Below, piece after piece: positions 1-5,251 of a stretch of DNA of 6,234 bases. The notes under the pieces are model-generated. The model saw nothing but the letters and a program-made list of their open reading frames with translations, was not told the origin of the DNA and made no database searches. The stretch lies in contig JAHLFD010000196.1 in the NCBI GenBank assembly GCA_018883975.1, forward strand, positions 1 through 6,234, written 5' to 3'. Numbering within the stretch: the stretch's first letter is position 1; every line of letters starts with the position of its first letter. The translations under genes and the position numbers were made by a program. Source of the stretch: Zhenhengia stercoravium (GTDB taxonomy: Bacteria > Bacillota > Clostridia > Lachnospirales > Cellulosilyticaceae).

Positions 1-237
1 TGCTAAAGGTAGCCCTCCTTCTGGAATACTGTTACCCGCAAGTATACGGATACCTGCTTCACTTTCTAACGCTGCACAGTTAAGTCCTAATGTTTCTGCT
101 AATTTATGATTAAGTTTATTTAATTTTGGTGCACGTACAGGTGTTGGGTTTATAAATGTAAATAATAGTTCTGGCAACGTGGCATAGCTATTTTCTAGTT
201 TCCAGCCTATAGAATCTGCCAATGATTGTTTTTGCAT
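1..237 (-). CDS. selO: SelO/YdiU family protein adenylyltransferase, N-terminal fragment (cut by window edge)
   Basis: The reverse strand reads an open frame of 79 codons from ATG (237-235) to the window edge, so the C-terminal part lies outside. It begins MQKQSLADSIGWKLENSY and continues with TLPELLF (20-26), NPTPVRAPKL (30-39), an LAETLGLN stretch (46-53) and AGNSIPEGGLPLA (67-79). This order matches the N-terminus of the YdiU/SelO (UPF0061) family, whose next block, the GHQFG region, would lie just beyond the edge. SelO proteins have a protein-kinase-like fold with inverted ATP binding and transfer AMP to Ser/Thr/Tyr of target proteins, with a role in redox stress; that is family knowledge. 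The catalytic residues are not in the window, so activity cannot be judged. The start is supported by AAAGGAAGG at 242-250, 4 bases upstream. The gene is divergent from the DUF362 gene. Confidence 0.9.
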   Translation of the reverse strand, partial: MQKQSLADSIGWKLENSYATLPELLFTFINPTPVRAPKLNKLNHKLAETLGLNCAALESEAGIRILAGNSIPEGGLPLA

Positions 238-462
238 AATACCTTCCTTTCATTTTTCCTTTTAATGATAATATCTGCTTTTACTTCTTGTTTATACCTT
301 TATAAAAGCTTTGCCATTTTTTATTTTTATAGTGTTAACCCCTCTCCCCTTATCTCTATTGTAAAGTTCTTGAGTACTTATATATATCTTTTTTCGTATG
401 AAAAACATTCCTTCTGTACATAATAGATTTGAAATATATCTTATGGATAAAGGATGTGTATC
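238..462. other. Divergent intergenic region between selO and the DUF362 gene
   Basis: About 200 bases between two divergent ribosome binding sites, very rich in T and C on the + strand. It must hold promoters for both genes. The best candidate for the rightward gene is TTGTAA (359-364), a 16-base spacer and TATATA (381-386), which is only a moderate match to the sigma-A consensus. No convincing hexamer pair was found for leftward selO transcription. No riboswitch-like fold or perfect operator was seen. Open frames read here are low-complexity and not supported as genes. Confidence 0.4.
449..454 (+). promoter_or_regulatory. Ribosome binding site that sets the DUF362 start at 463
   Basis: AAAGGA ends 8 bases before the ATG at 463. 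An in-frame ATG at 454 overlaps this site and has no Shine-Dalgarno of its own, so 463 is preferred over the longer reading by three codons. Confidence 0.75.
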
Positions 463-1386
463 ATGAGAGTTAGAAGGCAAGTTAGCCCCATTGTAGCTAT
501 TACACAAAATGCAAACGAATCTTTGGCCATCGAAGAAGGCCTTAATCTTATTAACTTTTCCTCTATGATTCGCCAAGATGATGTAGTCGTTATTACACCT
601 AACTGGGTAGGTCCAGCTACTCCTGAAAGTGGACGTGTGGTAGGCCCTCAAAGCCTACAAAAACTTATTCAGCTTGTTAAAGCTACTCACCCTAGACGTA
701 TTGTAGTAGCAACAGGCCCAGGACAAGAAGATGTACAAGGTTTAATGGAACAAGTAGGGTTCTTACAAGTTATAGAAGAGGAGCAAGTAGAATTCATTAA
801 CCTGAATAAAGGGCCTTTTATCAGTCTAGACATTAATCATCCTTGCCCTAGCAGACTTTGCCTCAATGAACTTTTTAATGAAATGACCTTTCTTATTTCT
901 TTTACTCAGCTTAAGATCCATGAAGAAGCTACTCTATCAGGTGCTATAAAAAATATTACTATGGGCTGGCCTGCTGGTGATGAACAAGGTTACCCTAAAA
1001 AAGACCTAGGTATCCATGATGAACTTCATGATTTTATGGCTGCCTTATTTGAAAAGTTTACTATTGATGTCTCTATAGTCAGCGCAAGCCCAGCTATGAT
1101 TGGTACAGGCCCTCATAAAGGAACGGCTATTCATACTGACATGGTACTTTGTGGTACAGACCCTGTAAGCACAGATGTAGTAGGCGCTAGACTATTAGGC
1201 TTCAAACCACAGGCTATTCATTATCTGCACAAAATTATTAAAAAAGGTCTTGGACGAGGTACCTTTGACCTACAGAACCAAACTGGCATTCAATTTAAAG
1301 GTATTCCTTTAGATCAGGCAGAAGAACATTTCAGCCAGTGTGCTTATCAAAAGACCTTTGCAATTGATTCAAATAAACCCGTCTAA
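463..1386 (+). CDS. DUF362 domain-containing protein (no ferredoxin domain)
   Basis: The product is 307 residues, and a DUF362 domain (COG2006) spans nearly all of it. Family marks are DDVVVITPNWVG (39-50; usually V.IKPN), an IVVATGPG block (80-87; usually VGD.PG), LKIHEEATLSGAIKN (150-164; usual form LK.H....TGA.KN) and a CGTDPVSTDVVGARLLG block near residue 230 (usual form GTDPVA.D). DUF362 is an uncharacterised family, often fused to 4Fe-4S ferredoxin modules, and no specific reaction can be assigned. Here there is no CxxCxxCxxxC cluster: only scattered cysteines are visible, including C128 and C133. No signal peptide or membrane segment is seen, so a cytoplasmic protein is inferred. The start at 463 follows the AAAGGA site. 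The gene is probably monocistronic, since it is followed by a long hairpin and a convergent gene. Confidence 0.85.
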   Translation: MRVRRQVSPIVAITQNANESLAIEEGLNLINFSSMIRQDDVVVITPNWVGPATPESGRVVGPQSLQKLIQLVKATHPRRIVVATGPGQEDVQGLMEQVGFLQVIEEEQVEFINLNKGPFISLDINHPCPSRLCLNELFNEMTFLISFTQLKIHEEATLSGAIKNITMGWPAGDEQGYPKKDLGIHDELHDFMAALFEKFTIDVSIVSASPAMIGTGPHKGTAIHTDMVLCGTDPVSTDVVGARLLGFKPQAIHYLHKIIKKGLGRGTFDLQNQTGIQFKGIPLDQAEEHFSQCAYQKTFAIDSNKPV

Positions 1387-1410
1387 AATAGATTCATTTC
1401 CTTGTAAAAT

Positions 1411-1456
1411 AAGAGATGCAGCCTATTTGAGTATACTTAAATAGGCTGCATCTCTT
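1411..1456. terminator. Long palindromic hairpin, probable bidirectional terminator
   Basis: An 18-bp perfect inverted repeat (arms 1411-1428 and 1439-1456; core GCAGCCTATTT) encloses GAGTATACTT. That loop is nearly self-complementary, so the stem can extend to about 21 bp. It lies between the stops of two convergent genes, 24 bases after the DUF362 stop and 36 bases from the stop of the reductase gene. Neither flank has a strong T tract: the reverse-strand flank reads TTATTTTAC, while the forward flank reads ACACTTATAAG. Termination is therefore better supported for leftward-reading transcripts. Confidence 0.75.
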
Positions 1457-1492
1457 ACACTTATAAGTCTATTTCACTTAGCTAGTCCCTTA

Positions 1493-2011
1493 CTAAACAC
1501 TGTAGTGGTTTTGAACAAAGCCATCAAAGGACCTCATCTCTTTTAGTTTTAATCGCGTTTCAAGATTTTTATCTTTAAATAAAGGTATCCCTTCACCTAG
1601 AATAACAGGTGCTATTGTAATGATATACTCATCAATTAAGTTATCCTTTATAAATGCATCTATAATTTCTGCCCCTCCAACGAGCCAAATGTCTTTGCCT
1701 TCTTCTTGTTTAAGCTGACTGATAAGCTCTACAGGCTTTTGACTTGTAAAAGTAACATCCTCATTGGACCCTTCTCTTTGAGTCGTGTACACGTAGCCTT
1801 TAGTCCCTTTGTAAGGATACTCACCCCATCCTTTAATCTGCTTATAGGTGCTATTTCCCATAATAATTGTATCAATTTGACTATAGAAAGCTTCATACCC
1901 ATTATCTGCTTGTGGCGCGCTGCCATCCCCTTCTAACCAATCTACATCTCCATTTTTTCTTGCAATATATCCATCTATACTTATAGCAATGTATAAAATA
2001 ACTTTTCTCAT
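1493..2011 (-). CDS. Dihydrofolate reductase family protein (RibD C-terminal fold)
   Basis: The product is 172 residues, matching the small stand-alone RibD-C/DHFR-like proteins of Bacillota such as Bacillus YyaP and YwjB. Visible motifs are the N-terminal strand and substrate loop YIAISIDGYIARKNGDVDWL (7-26), the nucleotide-loop motif IIMGNSTYKQI (49-59), the glycine pair in IWLVGGAEII (107-116) and APVILGEGIPLF (133-144). The fold binds NAD(P)H and reduces pterin- or pyrimidine-like substrates. The natural substrate of these stand-alone members is generally unknown, so folA should not be assigned. The start at 2011 has GAGAGG (2019-2024), 7 bases upstream. The gene lies 94 bases downstream of the Pnkp-like gene on the same strand, which allows but does not prove readthrough. 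It ends against the 1411-1456 hairpin. Confidence 0.9.
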   Translation of the reverse strand: MRKVILYIAISIDGYIARKNGDVDWLEGDGSAPQADNGYEAFYSQIDTIIMGNSTYKQIKGWGEYPYKGTKGYVYTTQREGSNEDVTFTSQKPVELISQLKQEEGKDIWLVGGAEIIDAFIKDNLIDEYIITIAPVILGEGIPLFKDKNLETRLKLKEMRSFDGFVQNHYSV

Positions 2012-2074
2012 TTGAATACCTCTCTATGCTTACTTAATTTCATTAGTCTTTAACTTTAACATACTAGCATTACT

Positions 2075-2095
2075 ATTTAAAGAGAAAGTTTAAAT
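2075..2095. repeat. Short AT-rich inverted repeat between the Pnkp-like and reductase genes
   Basis: ATTTAAA (2075-2081) and TTTAAAT (2089-2095) are perfect inverted arms with a 7-base spacer. They lie just past the stop of the Pnkp-like gene and about 65 bases ahead of the reductase start. The arms are pure A/T and no T tract follows on the reverse strand, so this is a poor terminator. It could be an operator for the reductase gene or chance in AT-rich DNA. Confidence 0.3.
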
Positions 2096-2105
2096 CTAAT
2101 TATTT

Positions 2106-3248
2106 TTAGAAAGGTCTAGCAGATTCATAATAAGTCATTTCCGCCTGCACTTGTACTAATTCTCTTTCAGGATATCTAAAAGCAGTTAGCTTGCCTCCAT
2201 ACACACAACCTGTATCAATGTTAATAGTATTATGAATGATTTTAGTCTCTCTTTGAGGTGTATGTCCATATACAACCAGAGCATCACCTTTATAGTTTTC
2301 ACTCCAGTTTAATCTTATAGGAAGTCCAAATTGGTCTACCCGCCCTGTAGTCTCTCCAAACATGGCTAAGTCACGTATCGTTTTAGATTCCCTACCTTGT
2401 AGCCTTTCTTTAAGCCCTGCATGGGCAACTACTAATCGGCCCTCATCCAATACATAATGGCTAACAAGCGTATCTAAAAAGTCTTTGACTTCCTGCCTAA
2501 AAGCTTCAGTCTCTTTTTCTAACTCTTCCATAGTCTTCTCAAGCCCGTGAACAACCTGAACTTTAGAGCCTTTTAATTTACGTTGCAACTTACCATCATG
2601 ATTACCGAGTACACAGTAAGCGCGCCCCTCTTTTACCATACCCATAACAAGTTTTAGTACTTTTACAATTTCAGGCCCTCTATCTACCAAATCTCCCGCA
2701 AAAACAACTTTTCTTGGCTCCATACCCTCTATTTTATAAGCTTTCTCATCTACCTTATAGCCCAATTTTTCCAGCAATGTATAAAGCTCCTTATAGCAGC
2801 CATGTATATCCCCTATGATATCAAAAGGTCCATGATCTTCTCTTTTATTATTCGCAAGTTTTATACGCCTTATGTTCATGTGTTGATCACCTTGTTCACA
2901 TTCCACACGCTCTATCTGCTTAAATCCTTTTTTCTGCAATGTTGCGGTTAAAGCTTCTATACGCCTTGCTTCCTCTTCTTCTGGCGAAGTCTGAAGGATA
3001 AAAGCTACAGGCTTACAGTGATGTCTTTTGGCTAACTGAATAAATAGCTCATAAGCCTGCTCTTTTTGGTCTTCTAACAATATAACAGTAAGCTTTCGTG
3101 CCTCAAGTCTTTCTTCTGCCTTACTTTCTAAGTCTTCTTTATTAACCATTTCTTCTTGTTTAAAATACTTTTTGGCAAAACTTTTTGTACTTATTTCATC
3201 TTGCCCTATGATCATAACAAGCGCAAATTCTGGAATGTCTATATACAT
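2106..3248 (-). CDS. Pnkp-type metallophosphatase with a degenerate N-terminal kinase domain and no ligase domain
   Basis: The product is 380 residues from the preferred start. Residues 140-380 are a calcineurin-like binuclear metallophosphatase: GDIHG (146-150), GDLVDRGP (185-192), GNHD (215-218), VVAHAG (273-278), YGHTP (327-331) and NIDTGCVYGGKL (343-354). The GPFDIIGDIHGC entry and the RYPE...RPF ending resemble the phosphatase module of bacterial Pnkp, the 5'-kinase/2',3'-phosphatase/ligase RNA repair enzyme of Clostridium thermocellum. Metal ligands appear as D147, H149, D186, N216, H276 and H329, with R190 and H217 beside them. Residues 1-139 align in outline with the Pnkp kinase (IPEFALVMIIG; FAKKYF; LTVILLED; LAKRHHCKPVAF) but lack an intact P-loop: the site reads GQDEISTKS (15-23). 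They also lack the DATN motif and the arginine-rich lid. The chain stops where the ligase domain would begin. Likely role: removing phosphate from nucleic-acid ends or nucleotides, inferred from family. A generic diadenosine-tetraphosphatase-like role is the alternative. Confidence 0.85.
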   Translation of the reverse strand: MYIDIPEFALVMIIGQDEISTKSFAKKYFKQEEMVNKEDLESKAEERLEARKLTVILLEDQKEQAYELFIQLAKRHHCKPVAFILQTSPEEEEARRIEALTATLQKKGFKQIERVECEQGDQHMNIRRIKLANNKREDHGPFDIIGDIHGCYKELYTLLEKLGYKVDEKAYKIEGMEPRKVVFAGDLVDRGPEIVKVLKLVMGMVKEGRAYCVLGNHDGKLQRKLKGSKVQVVHGLEKTMEELEKETEAFRQEVKDFLDTLVSHYVLDEGRLVVAHAGLKERLQGRESKTIRDLAMFGETTGRVDQFGLPIRLNWSENYKGDALVVYGHTPQRETKIIHNTINIDTGCVYGGKLTAFRYPERELVQVQAEMTYYESARPF

Positions 3249-3256
3249 GCTGTCTA

Positions 3257-3263
3257 CTCCTTT
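3257..3263 (-). promoter_or_regulatory. Ribosome binding site that sets the Pnkp-like start at 3248
   Basis: On the reverse strand AAAGGAG is followed after 8 bases by the ATG at 3248-3246. An in-frame ATG 20 codons upstream (3308) lacks such a site, and the extra residues are basic and unlike the family. The shorter form begins MYIDIPEFALV, in register with known Pnkp N-termini. Confidence 0.85.
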
Positions 3264-3373
3264 AAAAAAGTCTTTTCTTTTAATATGTACAAACTTGTTT
3301 TGTTTCATTTATAGAATAGATTCACCGCAATAGGCTAAAAATAAATGCAGTTTATAGATTGAAGGAGACAGCT

Positions 3374-4120
3374 ATGCAATATATTGTATTTGACTTAGAA
3401 TTTAATCAAGATGCGCCATCTTTAAGGATTTTTGATCGTCCCAAAAAGCTCTGTTCTTTTGAAATTATTCAAATTGGAGCTTTAAAACTTGATGAAAAGT
3501 TTCATACAATTGAAACCTTTAATCGCTATATTAAACCCACCTTCTACGGGCAAATTAGCCCCCTTGTTGCAGAACTTACTGGCATTACAACTGAGCAGCT
3601 TGAAAGTGAAGCACCCTTTCCTGAAGTTTATAGAGATTTTATAGATTTTATAGGAAGCACGGATACCCTCTTTTGTGTATGGGGCCTTATTGATATGAAA
3701 GAACTTTTTAAAAATACACTTTCTCATGAACTTGATATGAATCTTCTGCCAAAGCATTATATTAATATTCAGCCCTATACTTCCCTACACTTTCATCTAC
3801 CTATAAAAAAACTACTGCGTCTTGAAGTTGCTGTTTCTATGTTGCATATCCCTATGGCTCATCCTTTCCATAATGCACTTCACGATGCCTACTATACAGC
3901 TGAAATTTTCAAAAAAGTTTATAGACCTTCTCATATGCCCTCTATTCAATATGACCCATTCTATAAACCAGTCCGCCCAAGTCAGCCTAAAAAGAAAATT
4001 AATTTTGAAAAGCTTATCCAGCAATTTGAAAAAATGTATGAAAGAACTATGACACCTGAAGAAATAGCTATGATTAAGCTTGCCTATCAAATGGGTAAAA
4101 CCCATCAATTTTTAGAATAA
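3374..4120 (+). CDS. KapD-like DEDDh 3'-5' exonuclease
   Basis: The product is 248 residues. The RNase T/DnaQ-type exonuclease fold covers about residues 1-180 with all five catalytic residues visible: D7 and E9 in VFDLEFNQ (Exo I), D107 in VWGLIDMKEL (Exo II), and H166 with D171 in HNALHDAYYTAEIF (Exo III, the DEDDh type). IIQIGALKLD (31-40) and LTGITTEQL (68-76) are typical of the fold. It resembles Bacillus KapD, annotated as a sporulation inhibitor, and other stand-alone exonucleases of Bacillota. It should remove nucleotides from 3' ends of RNA or DNA with two metal ions; the true substrate is unknown. Residues 181-248 form a Pro/Lys-rich linker (RPSQPKKKINF) and a helical tail (TMTPEEIAMIKLAYQ) outside the nuclease fold. 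ATG 3374 is chosen over the in-frame TTG at 3359 because AAGGAG (3362-3367) lies 6 bases upstream. The gene is divergent from the Pnkp-like gene. Confidence 0.88.
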   Translation: MQYIVFDLEFNQDAPSLRIFDRPKKLCSFEIIQIGALKLDEKFHTIETFNRYIKPTFYGQISPLVAELTGITTEQLESEAPFPEVYRDFIDFIGSTDTLFCVWGLIDMKELFKNTLSHELDMNLLPKHYINIQPYTSLHFHLPIKKLLRLEVAVSMLHIPMAHPFHNALHDAYYTAEIFKKVYRPSHMPSIQYDPFYKPVRPSQPKKKINFEKLIQQFEKMYERTMTPEEIAMIKLAYQMGKTHQFLE

Positions 4121-4131
4121 ACTAACTACAA

Positions 4132-4164
4132 AGGCCTAGAACATTCTTTTTATGTTCTAGGCCT
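4132..4164. terminator. Bidirectional hairpin terminator between convergent genes
   Basis: A perfect 13-bp stem pairs AGGCCTAGAACAT (4132-4144) with its complement at 4152-4164 around a 7-base loop, TCTTTTT. It lies 11 bases past the exonuclease stop and 17 bases from the HAD stop. The downstream T tract is weak on both strands, but the position between convergent stops supports transcription termination. Confidence 0.75.
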
Positions 4165-4181
4165 AATATCCTCACACGCTA

Positions 4182-4895
4182 CTAAAATAACTCTATCAAA
4201 TCACCTACATGCTTAATGACATGGTCTGCTAGTTCCATGGCTTCTGCATTAGGATAACTACTTGTTACATAAATACTTTGTCCCATTTGATTATGCTTAC
4301 CAAATTTCATATCTTTTAAGGTATCTCCTACTACTGCTACTTCATGCCTCTCTAGCCCCATTTGCATGCAAAATGTTTCCAGCATGTGTGGATGGGGTTT
4401 CATTTGGTAATGCCCATCATCTGATGCAATAAAATCTATTAATGTTTCTAGACCTGTCTCCTTAACAAAGTACTCTGTATTTAACAAATTGTCTGCTGTT
4501 ACAATACCCAATTTGTAGCCTTTTTGTTTTAAGTAGGTCATAATTTCTTTTGGATTTCCAATAGGTACAATATGTAACTTTTTACTTTCTACAAAATCTT
4601 TATATACCGCGTTTAATACCTCTAAAACTATGCTTAATTCTTTTTGACTCACCTTAGAAATAATCTGTGCATAATCTGAGAGTGTACCTGCTACGTAGAT
4701 ACTATCTGAAGTAAATCCATCTTCTAAAATCCCTAATCTTTCTCTGATTTCTCTCATTTCCTTTTCACTTATCTGTAAAATGATGCCCAATTGCTCTTCT
4801 GTCATATTCCATACAGGTCTCCAGGTTTCCTCAAAATCAAGTAATGTGCCATCTTTGTCAAATAGTATGCCTTTGATATGCTTTCCCTTTTCCAT
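4182..4895 (-). CDS. HAD family hydrolase (phosphoglycolate phosphatase-like)
   Basis: The product is 237 residues with all four HAD motifs: FDKDGTLLD (12-20; nucleophile D13 and acid/base D15), VTADN (132-136; motif II T133), KPHP (166-169; motif III K166) and VVGDTLKDMKFG (188-199; D191 and D195 for magnesium). The stretch between motifs I and II (about 20-110) is helical, as in subfamily IA caps of Gph, PGM and phosphonatase relatives. It should be a cytosolic, magnesium-dependent phosphatase for a small phosphorylated metabolite. The substrate cannot be read from sequence, and gph would be over-precise. The start at 4895 has AGGAG (4902-4906), 6 bases upstream, and a strong promoter lies further up at 4967-4995. 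The gene is probably transcribed alone, since it faces the exonuclease gene across a hairpin. Confidence 0.93.
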   Translation of the reverse strand: MEKGKHIKGILFDKDGTLLDFEETWRPVWNMTEEQLGIILQISEKEMREIRERLGILEDGFTSDSIYVAGTLSDYAQIISKVSQKELSIVLEVLNAVYKDFVESKKLHIVPIGNPKEIMTYLKQKGYKLGIVTADNLLNTEYFVKETGLETLIDFIASDDGHYQMKPHPHMLETFCMQMGLERHEVAVVGDTLKDMKFGKHNQMGQSIYVTSSYPNAEAMELADHVIKHVGDLIELF

Positions 4896-4966
4896 TTCTG
4901 TCTCCTAACTGTTTATGGTTTATGCAATATTACATTTTACTCTAGTTCAATTTTATGTTTAAAGTT

Positions 4967-4995
4967 ATTATATTTTATCCTTTTTGGCTTTGCAA
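4967..4995 (-). promoter_or_regulatory. Sigma-A promoter of the HAD hydrolase gene
   Basis: On the reverse strand, TTGCAA (4995-4990) and TATAAT (4972-4967) are separated by exactly 17 bases. The -10 is a perfect consensus and the -35 matches TTGACA at four of six positions. Transcription would start near 4960, giving a leader of about 65 bases before the ATG at 4895. This is the best promoter match in the window. Confidence 0.75.
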
Positions 4996-5014
4996 GTTTA
5001 GAACGGTTTTATAG

Positions 5015-5140
5015 GAGGACTATGATCAATATGACTCTATTCTGTGTATGGATAGTTATAATACTAAAAATCTATTCCGCCTTATTGGTGAGGATATTGT
5101 AGAAGGTTGTGAAGCACTTTTAAACTTTTTACAAAAATAG
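5015..5140 (+). pseudogene. Remnant of a low-molecular-weight protein tyrosine phosphatase
   Basis: One frame reads EDYDQYDSILCMDSYN, then TKNLFRLIGED and IVEGCEALLNFLQK, and stops at TAG 5138-5140. The first part matches the LMW-PTP segment usually seen as EDYDxYDxILxMDxxNxxNLxRI, and the last part matches its C-terminal helix (DIxEGCxALLxxL). The family's middle, including the DPWYTGDF loop with the catalytic Asp, is missing; roughly 33 residues have been lost in frame at GED. The N-terminal CxxxxxR phosphate loop is also absent. An in-frame TAG lies at 5012-5014, where the family has a codon just before the EDY. Weak similarity may continue upstream (KFRTVL, 4994-5011). The only in-frame ATG is at 5048, giving a 30-residue frame with no catalytic residues. 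This is a decayed gene whose front end has been replaced by the HAD promoter region. Confidence 0.75.
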
Positions 5141-5166
5141 ACTGCCATTTAGCAGTCTATTTTTGT
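5131..5166. terminator. Intrinsic terminator retained behind the phosphatase remnant
   Basis: A perfect 15-bp stem (5131-5145 with 5152-5166, core ATAGACTGC) encloses CATTTA. The right arm runs into TATTTTTGTATTTTTATTT, a strong T tract for rightward transcripts. The left arm gives TATTTTTGT on the other strand, so it can also end transcripts from the convergent dihydrouridine synthase gene. The TAG stop of the remnant sits inside the left arm. Confidence 0.85.
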
Positions 5167-5251
5167 ATTTTTATTTAAGGAGCATATCGTTAGCTCATTC
5201 TAATCCTATCTTACCTTTCTAACCTTAGCGAAAGCTTAATGCTCTATTGGT

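Larger units (their letters stand above)
4896..5251. other. 356-base region without an intact gene
   Basis: The region holds, in order, the HAD leader and promoter (to 4995), a decayed tyrosine phosphatase fragment (about 5015-5140) and its terminator (5131-5166). In the last 85 bases the only structure noted is an imperfect pairing of GAGCAT (5180-5185) with ATGCTC (5239-5244), which is too weak to call. No RNA gene is recognised. Confidence 0.7.

Noticed and set aside
226..423. A rightward open frame with a phenylalanine-rich, lipoprotein-like N-terminus.
   Set aside because: It starts at TTG with no Shine-Dalgarno, overlaps the selO start on the opposite strand, and its hydrophobicity follows simply from T-rich DNA.
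454..462. Upstream ATG for the DUF362 protein.
   Set aside because: It overlaps the AAAGGA ribosome binding site, which is correctly spaced for the ATG at 463.
292..651. A leftward 119-codon open frame across the selO-DUF362 gap.
   Set aside because: About half is antisense to the DUF362 coding region, the rest is AT-rich intergenic sequence, and no family motif is visible.
1493..2011. Calling the reductase folA, the main dihydrofolate reductase.
   Set aside because: Motifs and length fit the stand-alone RibD-C-like branch better than the canonical enzyme, and no folate genes are nearby.
2106..3248. Calling the gene a complete Pnkp RNA repair enzyme, part of a Pnkp/Hen1 cassette.
   Set aside because: No ligase domain follows, the kinase motifs are lost, and no Hen1 methyltransferase is in the window.
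3249..3308. A 20-residue N-terminal extension of the Pnkp-like protein.
   Set aside because: A strong AAAGGAG site lies inside it, 8 bases before the internal ATG, and the shorter form matches the family N-terminus.
5022..5102. A 26-residue hydrophobic peptide (start MINMTLFCVWIV) just after AGGAGG at 5013-5018, which could be a small membrane peptide or toxin.
   Set aside because: The ATG is only 3 bases from the AGGAGG and the next ATG is 12 away, both poor spacings. The same DNA in another frame matches LMW-PTP well, so this reading is most likely an out-of-frame shadow.
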